A DNA stretch of 64,000 nt. Source: Cryoendolithus antarcticus (lineage: Eukaryota; Ascomycota; Dothideomycetes; Cladosporiales; Cladosporiaceae). Position 1 is the first letter of the stretch. Every line of letters starts with the position of its first letter. Made by a program: the position numbers and the translations under genes. The DNA lies in assembly GCA_002077065.1 (NCBI GenBank), contig NAJO01000065.1:1-64000 (forward strand). Direction: 5' to 3'. Below the pieces are notes generated by a model. It made no database searches. It was not told the origin of the DNA and was given only the letters and a program-made list of their open reading frames with translations. This document shows, piece after piece, positions 21,734-31,934 of the stretch.

Positions 21734-22129
21734 TGTGGCGGGAAAACAGCGCTTTTGTACAACACGAGTTGTACACAGCCTGCCCAGCTCCTCCGCTATT
21801 TCGCACCCACGCCTACTCAGCTATCCATGTCGCCGGCTATGCGCGCGAATAGCAAGGTACAGTCTTGAGAAGATGCATTTAGTGAGCGACGGCGTCTGTA
21901 CCAAAAGTCAGGAGGTGATGTCAAGACAGACTTTCCGGACCGCTTGGCACGACTTTAATCTGACCTCCTTCCGAGAGCTCTACCTCACATGGCAGGCAAG
22001 TTTTCTCGCCCTGGCACTAGCGCTGCCTTTCTTTGACCACCCTAGCCTTATTCGTGTCATGCACGGCAGACCTTAGACATGCGTGATTCGCATGTCCGTA
22101 GTCCACCCAACAGCACTTTGCTGCAGTCA

Positions 22130-22815
22130 TCAGGCATCTTGCTCGTTCAGCGCACGCTCATACTCGAGCGCAACTTGCAGCACGTCTTCGGCGCTTCGCA
22201 CAGGCGCATCTCGCGCCGCCTTCTGAGCTTCGCTTCTCGTATTCTCTCTGCCAGCGTAGAGATCACGCGCCATATTGAGCGCTTGTGTGGCATGATAGCT
22301 AAAGGTATATCAGCTTTTCGTGCTCCTTCGCTGACTGGCAATGAGCGCTTACACCTTGTCATCTGGGCCGTGAGCTAGGAGCAGATGCATTCCAGCGCGA
22401 TGAAGGCCACCTATTGCCGACTCTGAAAGCAGCCATCCCGCCAGCGCGTTCGCTTCATCGTGTCCATCGGCGCCGAAATGCTTCCATTCCGGCTTGTACG
22501 TGCTGTCGAAGAACTGGGCATGGGACCGAGCTCTTGGGTCGCTGCAATGTTGCTGGATGATGTTGTTGCGCAGTGATTCAGTCGATGTGAAAGTGAAAGG
22601 GGGGGTTCACACGAACCACGAAAGCGATGAAGTAGATGGCACGTGGTGCTGTTAGCATTCCATATCAACACTGTAAAGGTATGAGACGGTTTGCGCTACT
22701 CAGTGTAACGTAGTCATAGCGTATGTGAGTGCCGTCAAGACGAATATCACTCACTCAAAGATTACCTTATGGTGTCGATCTCGAGACTGTTTGTACGCTC
22801 CAGCACATGATCCAT
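22130..22815 (-). CDS. Small spliced gene, unknown function
   Basis: Coding character is clear in the last two exons, 22541-22353 and 22298-22130, joined by a GTAAGC...TTTAG intron of 54 bp. They read HAQFFDSTYKPEWKHFGADG, then a Gly/Ala/Leu-rich helix and YHATQALNMARDLYAG, ending EYERALNEQDA. Two further 5' exons, 22815-22766 (starting MDHVLERTNSLEIDTI) and 22648-22613, fit in phase; all three introns are phase 2 and the total is 147 residues. The 5' part is tentative because its splice sites are ordinary at best. I do not recognise the family. The protein is acidic and helical with no membrane segment. It is head-to-head with the acetyl-CoA transporter gene, 446 bp apart. Confidence 0.5.
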
Positions 22816-23261
22816 CCTGAGATTGACTAGCCAATTCAACAGACCAGATTACCACCGAAGCATTAACTTGGCAGGCCTACTACATGCTCGTAGGCATACC
22901 TGTGAGCCCGGCTTGCACTGGGCTGTACATAGCGCAAGCCATGCGAAGAAACAATCGCACTTCAACTATCTACCATCGCTTTCAGCTTCACCGATGGCCG
23001 GAACACCGGAGTGGTCGACATGATGCGACAGTCTTATGCTGGACGATCGCACATGGTCAGGCATATAATTGATCTCAATTTACTGCTGCCATTCACGCTG
23101 GCGTATTTGACTTCCGTGCCTGCAGCGGGACAGTCCCGCATAGATCCACAGCGAAGTGATGTCTCCCAAAAGGCCAGATTTCACGCGCCATGACCGTGTC
23201 GTGTGCACCCACCCCACTTACACTCGCTTACGTATAAATTGTTGCTGCATTATTACAATGT

Positions 23262-25339
23262 ATGGATGGTCATCGTCCCACCCACTTTCACAGATCCTCT
23301 GTTTCGTCCGAAGTTCCCCTGACTTCAATCCTCCCAACTCACCAACGTCAAGATCACCAGTCCGAACATATCCGTGATCACGGTAGACGGAGGCCAGACT
23401 TGCCACTAATCGATACGGCTCGAACAGAAAATCAGGACTACCCGGGCTCTGAGAGCCCTTCCTCTTCTTCCATTTCACACATGCCGCGCCGGAAGTCCAA
23501 ATCGCGGTCTCCCCACCCAAACGGTCGGACAGCTAGAGCCAACGGCTCGGCAACATCAGTTCCTTCGACTCCCAACGGCACGATGAACGGGAGCTTCCGA
23601 GAGAGAGGGAAGCCCTCGAACTCTCTGGAGATTCCCGAGGACAGTGCGACGCAGACGGCGCACCTCATGGGCAGGGAGTCCTTCACATTGGACGATGAGC
23701 CGGCGCGGACTGGAGGCAAAGGAGGGGAGGTCAGCAAAGGTTTCTTCGAGCTGCCGCGGCAGGATCGTAGGAACTTCTTGCTTCTGGTGTTGTTGTATTT
23801 TCTACAGGGTATCCCCATGGGTTTGGCAGGAGGCAGTATACCGTTCCTACTGAAGAGCCACATGAGCTACGGCCAGATCGGAGTGTACAGTCTTGCCTCG
23901 TACCCATATAGTCTGAAATTGCTATGGAGTCCGATCGTAGATGCAGTATGGAGTCCACGACTAGGGCGGCGGAAAAGCTGGATCCTACCCATACAAGCGC
24001 TGAGTGGACTGGGCATGATATATCTTGGTTGGGGAGCACAAAAGATGATGGAGGATGCAGGAGAGAACGGAGGCGCTGGTGTTTGGACTTTCACTGGTTG
24101 GTGGTTTGCGCTAGTGTTTATGTGCGCTACCCAGGACATCGCTGTGGATGGGTGGGCGATCACATTGATCTCGCCCTCGAACTTGAGCTACGCGTCTACT
24201 GCACAGACTGTGGGACTTACGGCGGGCAACTTCTTAAGCTACACTGTGTTCCTCGCGCTGAGCAGTCCCGACTTTGCCAACCGCTACTTCCGCGCTGTGC
24301 CAAGCAATGTCGGCATCTTCACCCTGGACTCGTATCTGACTTTCTGGGGCTGGGCATACTTGGCTGTCACTGCTGGTCTGGCCATCTTGAAGCGCGAGGA
24401 GCGTACAAAGGAGAAGGACAGTATTCTCGATGTCTACAAGGTCATGGGTGGCATCCTCAAACTCCGCAACATTCAAATCTTTATCGTCATCCATCTGATC
24501 GCGAAGATTGGCTTCCAAGCTAACGACGCTGTCACGAATCTCAAACTACTGGACAAGGGCTTCAGCAAAGAGGACCTGGCGCTCACGGTGCTAATCGACT
24601 TTCCCTTCGAGATCGGTCTTGGCTACTACGCCGGCAAGTGGAGCGAGCAGTACACTGCCATTCGAGTCTGGTGCTGGGCGTTCGTTGGACGGCTGATCGC
24701 GGCTGTGTTCGCGCAGCTAGTCGTCATGGCTTTCCCGGCTGGTGGTACGACAACTGGCTACTTGATGGTCGTGATCGTGGAGCACGTCTTTAGCACATTC
24801 ATGAGTACAATCATGTTTGTCGCGATCAGTGCGTTCCATGCGAAGATTGCGGATCCGGCGATTGGCGGGACGTACATGACGTTACTTGCTACGTGAGTGC
24901 TGAAATCTTTGCCGTGGCACATTTGCAATCACTGACATCTTCACAGCGTCAGCAACCTCGGCGGCACATTCCCTCGCTTCTTTATTTTGAAGTTTGTCGA
25001 TGCATTCACAGTCGCTACTTGTACTCCTCCGAGTATATCTCCGGCGAAAGACTTGTTGAAGGGTGACCTGATCACGCAACCTTTCAGCTGTGTGCTGGAA
25101 GCCGAGAAGCATCGATGCTTGGCTGGCGGAGGGACTTGCGATATACAGCATGATGGTGGGTCCCGGTGTCCCGTGTCCGAGTCTTGGGGATGCAACGGCT
25201 AACGTGACTCACAGGCTACTACTATGTCAACGTGCTATGCGTGATAATAGGAGTGATCACGTTCTGGAGCTTCATAAGACCGCAGGCTATGAAGCTACAG
25301 CAGCTGCCTCTCAGAGCTTGGCGAATATCTGATAGTTGA
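23262..25339 (+). CDS. Acetyl-CoA transporter of the ER membrane (AT-1 / SLC33A1 family)
   Basis: Moves acetyl-CoA into the ER or Golgi lumen for protein and glycan acetylation. Three exons: 23262-24892, 24947-25155 and 25215-25339 (introns 54 and 59 bp, GTGAGT...CACAG and GTGGGT...CACAG), giving 654 residues. An N-terminal Ser/Arg-rich cytosolic tail of about 160 residues precedes the membrane core. Family blocks: LPRQDRRNFLLLVLLYFLQG, IPMGLAGGSIPFLLK, SYGQIGVYSLASYPYSLKLL, then CATQDIAVDGWAITL, TAGNFLSYTVFLALSS and in exon 2 VSNLGGTFPRFFILKFVDAF. Exon 3 supplies the last membrane helix (YYYVNVLCVIIGVITFWSF) and the short cytosolic tail. A start at the later Met at 23482 is possible, since the first 73 residues are low-complexity. 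Confidence 0.9.
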
Positions 25340-25374
25340 CGTGAGATATAGATCATACAGTCTAAATGTGCAGC

Positions 25375-25827
25375 TCAACTCTTGCCCTCTGGGCTGTTAT
25401 CGTAGTTGTATCCGCCACCATGACCAGGAGCACGCCTCTGGTCCTCGATGGCGTTCTCGTCGACATCCTCCGAGATTTGCAATGCAGCGGCAGCAGCAAA
25501 ATCTCCCCCTCCCCAGTCGAGGGCCACAGGTCTTTGTTCCGGACCTGTCTAGGTCTGCATGAGCGCGATGCGAGAGCTAGTGATGGTCAAAACGAGCTCA
25601 GCCTTGCTCATGGCCGATTCATGCCAATACATGCGTTCGCAACACGCCAGCACTGTTACCGCTTCTACATCAGTGTTTGTCTTGAGGAGACCAAGTTGGA
25701 GCCACAGCGGCGGAGGTAGTGCTTTGGAGTCTTTGTAGTGCGATTGAGTGTAAGCCCGGACTCCGATGCAGCAGCCGCGTGTCCTGTCAGGTGTGATGTT
25801 GCATCGACAAGATGCACACCCAGCGTG
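25375..25827 (-). pseudogene. Interrupted small reading frame, unknown family
   Basis: One minus-strand register reads like protein across the whole span except for a single TAG at 25549-25551. Before it: HYKDSKALPPPLWLQLGLLK, TVLACCERMYWHES and ELVLTITSSRIALMQT. After it: TGPEQRPVALDWGGGDFAA, ALQISEDVDENAIEDQRR and a Gly/Tyr-rich tail ending EGKS. No initiator Met fits the upstream part, because the 3' end of the MFS gene is only about 50 bp away. It may be a broken gene (the TAG would come from CAG by one C-to-T change), or an unmodelled spliced gene whose exon 1 I missed. I do not recognise the family. Confidence 0.4.
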
Positions 25828-25874
25828 CTACCGAAGATCAAAGAGCTCAGAACAACCAGCATTGGCCAAAACGC

Positions 25875-27588
25875 TCAACTTTCCTCCTCACTCCTAGCAT
25901 CGCTCTTCTTGACCAGCCTGCCCTCCGCCTTCTCAGGCAGTAACCTCACACTAAAATTGAAAAGCACCGCGAACGCCACAATGAAAACCCACGCCAGATG
26001 CCCGTGCAAGATATGGTACCTTACACCGGTAGCGTATAGACTCGTAGCCGCAACGGGCGCCACAGCCCTAATCGCACTGTTAATCGTCAACGCGACTGCA
26101 TTGAGCGTACCCAAGCTCGTAGGCGAAGGCGAAATATCGTTAATGTTCAGCTGCACACAAGCGAACGACATCGCCACACCACTACCACCAACGATGGAAA
26201 TGAGAGCTGTGGGCCAGAATAGTGCCTCGAGATGCGCTCGCAGCATTTCGTTCAGAAGCGGGTAGAGCGCCATGACGACTGCCCAGCCGATGGCGCAAGT
26301 GCGGAGGACAGTGCCGGTGGAGGTGCGGCGTTGGAGCGTGGGAAAAGCGAGAAGCATCCAGAGAGCTTGACTGCCACCTGCGAGGATGATCCATATGGAG
26401 ATGCGTTGAGGGCTGAAGCCGGTACCACCGAGCTCGATGGGGGTGTAGAGGAACACGGGGTTTACTGACGTGATGTTAGTGCCTTTTGAAGTTCGAATAG
26501 ATACGTAGAGACTGACCTGCGGTGTAGCATAGCGCGAGGAATTGGCAGTGTCCGTATATGAGGAGAACGTAGCCAACTCCCGGCGCTCGGAGGAGTTCGC
26601 GTATAGTCATAGGTGGTCCAGCAGGCCCGCTGCCTGCGACCTTGCCTTTCAATGTCTGAGATTGTGTCAGCATCCTAGGCTCGTTCGGAATACTGTAAGA
26701 AGACAGTACTGACCTCATTGAGCACGAAAAAGCCCACGACCGCGGTGCTAAGGCAGAAGACACCAGTCACGAAGCTTGGCAGAGCATAAGGATAGTCGAT
26801 AAAGAACTGGACACGCTCAAAAATAGGGTACTGCTGAGATGCATTGGACAATCCTCCACCTACATTTTGCATAATCAGCCACGGCTTGACAGATGCATCC
26901 GTTCACACGCAGACTTACCGATCAACGGCCCAATGAAGATCCCCAGGTTCCTCGCAAACATGTACCAACTGAATGCCCTCGCCTGCGTATACTTTGTGCA
27001 ATTCTCACTCAGCATTGCTCGGATCGTCACTGAGCTACCAGCAAACAACCCAGCTACGCATCGAAACAGCACCATCTGCCACAGGTTCCTGCTCAATCCA
27101 AAAAGAGCACTCGCGCCCGCTACACCGGTCAGCGAAAAGATCAGCACCGGTTTCCGGCCCAGGCGATCGGAGAGCCGACCATAGAAGATCATAAGCAACA
27201 TCTGGACGAGCGAGAATAGCGCTTCAATGAGGCCGGTGAAAAAGCCGACGTTCTGTGGTTGCTGACCGCCAGTTTTCTCGACCATTTCCTGGATGTAAGG
27301 GAAGATTGAGAAGTAGGCTACGGGTTCGACGAGGGAGGCGTAGCAGAGGGCGAGGATTTGGCCGACGGGAAGGGGCGTGTCCTCGTCTTTGTCTGGTGGT
27401 GGCTCGTCTACTTGGCCGGTCTTCTTGTCGATGTTGCCGTTGAGGTGGCCATTGGGCTGGCCATTGGGCTGGCCATTGGCTTCCGTGGCTTTGCCGCCAG
27501 CGGTATCTGGGACTCCAAGGAGAGGAGTGACTTCGTCTACGCCTCCGACGTGGTCATTGCTGTTGGCTGGGTCTGTTGACTTCGTCAT
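25875..27588 (-). CDS. MFS transporter (ZIF1-like / multidrug-type), 4 exons
   Basis: Proton-coupled membrane transporter of the major facilitator superfamily. Exons: 27588-26919, 26859-26714, 26655-26517 and 26464-25875, with introns of 59, 58 and 52 bp and phases 1, 0 and 1. The product is 514 residues. After a hydrophilic N-terminus with a short NGQP repeat comes the first helix (ILALCYASLVEPVAYFSIFP). The MFS loop signature YGRLSDRLGRKPVLIFSLTG lies between helices 2 and 3, and an FRCVAGLFAGSSVTIRAMLS segment follows. The ARNLGIFIGPLIG motif spans the first intron. The second half restarts with FINPxx-like loops and ends in a charged tail. Substrate is unknown; the family includes plant zinc-induced facilitators and fungal drug pumps. 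It is divergent from NOP6. Confidence 0.85.
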
Positions 27589-27968
27589 GGTGGGTGCGAG
27601 CTTGGCAACGTGATACCTAGAACTCTGTACTCCTACTGCTTATGCATATATCTGGTCTATGTCGATGCCAAGACCAAAGAATTACTTCACGGCGTTGTCA
27701 AAGGGGTACTGGTCCAGTCTTGGGGCGCTCGAGGCATTATCACAACGCGTAGCTATCGCCCCTACAAACTTTCTTGTTGAGCCCTGTGGTGTCACTGGCT
27801 GTGTCAGCAGGCTTCCCAGTGAGGCAGGAGGTCAACCGTTCTTGCCATTGTGCAGGCTCGGTGTCTCGGCGGGACAATTTCCCGTGTACCGACTACTGCA
27901 ACATTTTGTGTTCATGAGATCTCGCATAATCGTTCCGTAGGCTGAAGCCCGAAATTCAAGCTGCAAAG

Positions 27969-28955
27969 ATGTCACATACCGATGAGGCAATCGCCGATGT
28001 TGCTGTAGCGGGTACGGTGGACGGCGAAGGGAATGCGCAGTCGAGAAAGGAGAAGCGCGCACAGAGAGATGCGGAGCGAGCAGCAAAGACAAAGCGAGGA
28101 AAGAAGAGGAAGCTTGGAGACGAAGGCGACGCACCAGCCCTGCCAGCGGATAACGAGCTGGAGGAAGATTTTATAGCGCTGCCAAAGGTCGATGCGACAG
28201 AGGGTGCGGCCGGCGCAGCGACAGCTGCCAAGTCAAAGAAGAGGAAGCGTGAGGAACCGACTACTGGGACGGACGCACCAACAGTGGAAGCTGGCGCGAC
28301 TACGGAGGTGCCCAAGAGGAGGCGCAAACAGACTACCACCGATCCTGCGCCGACTGACGCTCCCACCGATACCACCACCGCAAAGCCCGCCAACCAACGC
28401 TTCATCGTGTTCCTTGGCAACCTCCCCTACACCACAACCGACGCCTCTCTAAACCTGCACTTCAAATCCCTCCAACCCTTCACCCTCCGCCACCGCACAG
28501 ATCCCGCCACGAAAAAGTCAAAAGGCTTCGCCTTCCTCGAGTTCGAAAACTACGACCGCATGAAAACCTGCCTGAAACTCTACCACCACTCCTACTTCGA
28601 CCCCGAGAATCCGGAGAAGAGCAAGCTAGTTGTTGAGGGAGAGCCGGAGCCAGAGCCCCAGGCAGCTGTGTATGGCGGGAAGCGGGGGAGGGCGAAGAAG
28701 GAGACGGGGAGGAAGATTAATGTGGAATTGACTGTGGGTGGTGGGGGAAGTGGAAGTACTGTGAGGAAGGAGAAGATCAAGGTGAAGAATGTGCGGTTGG
28801 AGGAGCAGAGGGCTAGGAGAACGGAGTTGGGGAGGAAGGAGAGGGCGAAGAAGGAGGGGAAGGAGGGAGGAAAGCCGAAGGTGGTGGAGAAAGTTCCTGC
28901 GACGAAGGGAGCGGAGGGCATGCATCCTAGTCGGATGGCGATGATGGCGAAGTGA
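27969..28955 (+). CDS. NOP6: Nucleolar RNA-binding protein Nop6
   Basis: Small-subunit ribosome-biogenesis factor with one RRM. Single exon of 328 residues. The N-terminal 130 residues are Lys/Arg/Glu-rich with two nuclear-localisation-type patches (KTKRGKKRKLGD and KSKKRKREE). The RRM spans about residues 138-225: RFIVFLGNLPYTTTDASLNL (RNP2), then KSKGFAFLEFENYDRMKTCL (RNP1), followed by the Nop6-specific LYHHSYFDPENPEKSK. The C-terminus is a Lys/Arg-rich helix ending GMHPSRMAMMAK. The N-terminal half is codon-biased toward G and A, as usual for lysine-rich nucleolar proteins. Start codons of NOP6 and the MFS gene are 380 bp apart. Confidence 0.88.
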   Translation: MSHTDEAIADVAVAGTVDGEGNAQSRKEKRAQRDAERAAKTKRGKKRKLGDEGDAPALPADNELEEDFIALPKVDATEGAAGAATAAKSKKRKREEPTTGTDAPTVEAGATTEVPKRRRKQTTTDPAPTDAPTDTTTAKPANQRFIVFLGNLPYTTTDASLNLHFKSLQPFTLRHRTDPATKKSKGFAFLEFENYDRMKTCLKLYHHSYFDPENPEKSKLVVEGEPEPEPQAAVYGGKRGRAKKETGRKINVELTVGGGGSGSTVRKEKIKVKNVRLEEQRARRTELGRKERAKKEGKEGGKPKVVEKVPATKGAEGMHPSRMAMMAK

Positions 28956-29109
28956 TGATCTGCCTTTGTCTGTACAGCGTAAAGGAATCGTGAGAATTTC
29001 AGCCAGGAGCCTTTGGTAATGCAATAATGACTTGTGGTATCATCCCGGTGTATATATACATCGCCCGCAATGCTGTGTATGGTACATGCTCGATCTGCAG
29101 CCTCACTCT

Positions 29110-29586
29110 TCAATCAAATCTGCGTCCAATTAGCGATGCTCTCAAAAAGTACGAAAAGCAAGACATACCCAGGCTGCTTCATCCTCACTATGTCGTTATT
29201 GTTGCCCTTCTGCTTGCCTTCCTTCCCGCCTTCGACCACTAATCGATCAAGCTGAAAGAATTGTGACACCACCGTTTGTCTCTGCAATCGCTCGAGTCGT
29301 CAGCGCTTCGCCCGCACCTGCACATCCTCCATACTCTCCATCAAGCCTTGCAGAAACTCCCCCATCGCTCCACCAGATCGCATCAACTCACCCTCAAAGT
29401 CTGCAACTCCTTAATCCCTTTCTGCATCAACTCCTGCACTCTCCGCTCCTCCTTCTCCCCGGCATGTTCTCGGAATGCATCTCGTGTGCGTCGTTTGGCG
29501 TACTCGCGGAAATTGTATGAGGCGAATTGCCGGGATGTGCGGAGGAGGGAGCGGTAGAGCGATAGGGCTTCGGAGGGGGCGGTCAT
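29110..29586 (-). CDS. ISD11: LYR-motif iron-sulfur assembly protein Isd11 (LYRM4)
   Basis: Mitochondrial matrix partner that stabilises cysteine desulfurase Nfs1 together with acyl-carrier protein. Three exons: 29586-29392, 29281-29169 and a 10-nt terminal exon 29119-29110; introns of 110 and 49 bp. Product 105 residues. The LYR motif is in [20 protein letters not shown], followed by the basic [15 protein letters not shown] and [15 protein letters not shown]. Exon 2 begins [19 protein letters not shown]. The last exon adds only the end of one codon plus Phe-Asp-stop, which matches the short aromatic-Asp end usual in filamentous fungi; its intron has a GCTAAT branch site. Reading through instead would add a hydrophobic tail that the family lacks. 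It is divergent from the next gene, 324 bp away. Confidence 0.88.
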
Positions 29587-29910
29587 CGGGTCGTACGGGG
29601 GTCGTAAAGAAGACGAATAATGGCGATAAAAGGGGAGGATTATTTGATATTGAGAAAAGCCCGATCAGACATGGCGATGTCATGTAGTTGCTGCGAATCA
29701 CGTAAATGTGGGAAGCTTTGCCGAGCCGATAGGGCTGAGTGCAGTTCCTAGTTCGCGACTGCTCTGAGCCGCGACGTGCATGTTGTCGGAAGTGAAGTGT
29801 GAATATCTTTCACTATCAATCCGCTCCGCATTGAACAGCATTCGCGCGAAGAGTCTCGTAAACGCTTCCAAGGACGGCGGACCGAACAGACGCGATCTCG
29901 ATCGCCCAAC

Positions 29911-31515
29911 ATGGCACCCGTACACCCCCCCGTGCCCAACCCTCCCTCACATATTCTAACCTCAAACCCACAGTACCGCCCCGGCGGCCGTTCCGGTCGC
30001 TCCGGCCGTTCCCAAGCCGACAACGACATCTTCGAAGGCCTGCCCGTCAAACAATGGACAACACTCCCCTCACGCGTCTCCCTCGCGCCTCCGGTCTCCG
30101 AAGCCACCGCGGCCGCAGCGCAGGACAAATGGGCCGACCTGCCCATGCCACGGGATCATCAACTTTTGCTGCCGCATACGCAGGCTTTGCTAAGGATTGC
30201 GCGGAGTGGGAAATTAGGCGCGAAGCGCAAAGCGCAGACTGATGGTGATGCTGATGGAGACGACTATGGTGATCGCGACGATGTAGCTGTGGTCGAGGAA
30301 GTTCAGTCTAAGGCCGCCGACGTCGAAAGCCGTGGATTCATAGCCAAGAAATGGCAGCCGACGCCTGAGGCTAGTCTGGTGCCCGAGCATCTGCACTGGG
30401 AGTTTCTGGCCAAACGCCGGAAAGGACTGCCTAGCTTCTACCACGGCCTCGCTACTGAAGTCGCGCCAAACGGTATGCCGCAGATTGCTAAGCGCAAGAC
30501 GCGTGTGCAGCGCCTAGTCGACATCGCCACAGGCGAGAGCGTGATTTACGAGGTCCTGGCACTGGAAGGCCAAGTCCTCGAGAACGAGCTCCCGCCCACC
30601 TCCGAGCTTGCTGCCACGCCCGTCGCTCCGGGCACCGTCATTGAAGGCCTCGGGACCGCGAACGATGAAGGGCTAATTGTTGTTGTTCCCGTGAATGCGC
30701 CTACGATCGCTAGGCGGATTAGAGCTCCGCCGAAGAAGAAAGGCGGCCCAGGACGAGGCAAGAAGCGCGTAACTTTCACGAACCCTGATGGCAGTACGTA
30801 TACGACCATTGTGCCTAATGCTACGAAGATTGTCCCGGCAGCCGGACAGACTGTCAAGCACATTGCTAAAGGGGAGGCTGGCGGTAGGGAAGTTACCTTG
30901 GAGGAGGCGAGAGAGTTGAGTAAGGTTGTTGCTGAGAGTACGGGGGCTGAGGGCGGAGGAATGGAGGTGGTGGAGGGTGGGGAGGGTGAAGGCGAGGGCG
31001 AAGGCGAGGGCGAAGGCGAGGGCGATGGAGAGGGAGAGGACGATGGAGATGATGACGGAGACGATGATGAAGAAGACGATGATGACGAGGAGGGCGACGA
31101 GGACGATGATCGCGAAGAAGGCGAGATCGCTGACCCAGGGGACGTTAAGGCCGAGACTGAGAAGCCGGAAACGACCACGGACGAAAAGCTACCCGACAAA
31201 AACATGATTGAAGAAGACGCCGACGCAGAGATGCAAGACGAGTCAGTTATTGAGCCACCGTTACGCGAAAAATCGAGCTCTCCGGACCTGCCACTCGCAC
31301 AGACGGCGTCAAGTCACAGTCGACAGAACTCCACGACCGTCAACCCAGTGGCAGAAGACAATCCGTCGGCGATGCCCGATGAAGTCGAAGCGGTGGACAC
31401 CCAGCCTGGAGAAGCTGCGCTAGAAGAGAGCGTGACTGAGGCTCCGGCTGCAGATATCTTGGACGATGGTGAGGAGGACTTGCTGGGCAGTCTGGAGCGG
31501 GATCTCGAGGGCTAG
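29911..31515 (+). CDS. Acidic nuclear-type protein with basic GRGKK patch, unknown function
   Basis: Single exon of 534 residues starting MAPVHPPVPNPPSHILTSNP. Two conserved-looking blocks are seen. Residues about 145-215 contain ESRGFIAKKWQPTPEASLVP, EFLAKRRKGLPSFYHG and KRKTRVQRLVDIATGESVIY. Residues about 268-310 contain RRIRAPPKKKGGPGRGKKRV then TFTNPDGSTYTTIVPNATKI, an AT-hook-like basic stretch. Residues about 350-410 are an almost pure Gly/Glu/Asp tract. The C-terminal 120 residues are Glu/Asp/Ser-rich. This layout is common in subunits of chromatin complexes such as INO80 or SWR1, but I cannot assign it. No membrane segment or signal peptide. Confidence 0.7.
   Translation: MAPVHPPVPNPPSHILTSNPQYRPGGRSGRSGRSQADNDIFEGLPVKQWTTLPSRVSLAPPVSEATAAAAQDKWADLPMPRDHQLLLPHTQALLRIARSGKLGAKRKAQTDGDADGDDYGDRDDVAVVEEVQSKAADVESRGFIAKKWQPTPEASLVPEHLHWEFLAKRRKGLPSFYHGLATEVAPNGMPQIAKRKTRVQRLVDIATGESVIYEVLALEGQVLENELPPTSELAATPVAPGTVIEGLGTANDEGLIVVVPVNAPTIARRIRAPPKKKGGPGRGKKRVTFTNPDGSTYTTIVPNATKIVPAAGQTVKHIAKGEAGGREVTLEEARELSKVVAESTGAEGGGMEVVEGGEGEGEGEGEGEGEGDGEGEDDGDDDGDDDEEDDDDEEGDEDDDREEGEIADPGDVKAETEKPETTTDEKLPDKNMIEEDADAEMQDESVIEPPLREKSSSPDLPLAQTASSHSRQNSTTVNPVAEDNPSAMPDEVEAVDTQPGEAALEESVTEAPAADILDDGEEDLLGSLERDLEG
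30987..31100 (+). repeat. In-frame 12-bp minisatellite and acidic codon tract
   Basis: The unit GAAGGCGAGGGC is repeated about three times near 30987-31022, then decays into GGAGAGGACGATGGAG-type sequence. It encodes the Gly-Glu and Gly-Asp run of the acidic protein. Such tracts vary in length between strains. Confidence 0.7.
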
Positions 31516-31934
31516 AAGCCCACGAGGAGGTTTGCTGCGCAACGATCCAGACGCGCTGCTGAACTGATTGCGGCGCCCGTTGCTGCTCGGGTTCGAGGCA
31601 ATGATTGCGAGGGACTATGTGACATGTGCCTATAGTATTGGGCGGAAGAGGTGCACAGATTGCTGCTGGCTGTATTGATATTGTTCGAGGCCCGATGAGA
31701 GCCTATGAATATCTCCCTCTTGATGGCAGTTTCAGCACAGCTGCTGCGATCTAGCATGAATGGACTTGGTAATGTTGGATTATACATCTCGCATAGTGAA
31801 GCCCGTGCATGAGCTTATGTGTGGCGCTCAGCCACAGTACGCGAAGCTCGAGGCGACCACATACTTCCCATGCGCCAATCTCTCCCACCGCCTCCAGCAA
31901 CTACACCTCCCCTCCTCACCTCTACCACCTCAAC

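Noticed and set aside
23924..24523. 199-codon plus-strand frame inside the acetyl-CoA transporter
   Set aside because: Wrong register of a clear transporter exon; no domain.
25366..25719. 117-codon plus-strand frame downstream of the acetyl-CoA transporter
   Set aside because: The better protein-like text is on the opposite strand over the same bases (25375-25827).
12972..27588. Secondary-metabolite or nutrient gene cluster (lactonase, OPT, MFS)
   Set aside because: No backbone synthase, oxidase set or pathway regulator; the transporters are separated by unrelated housekeeping genes.
30546..31205. Ser/Pro-rich 219-codon minus-strand frame
   Set aside because: It is the complement of the acidic Gly-Glu/Asp codon tract of the plus-strand gene.
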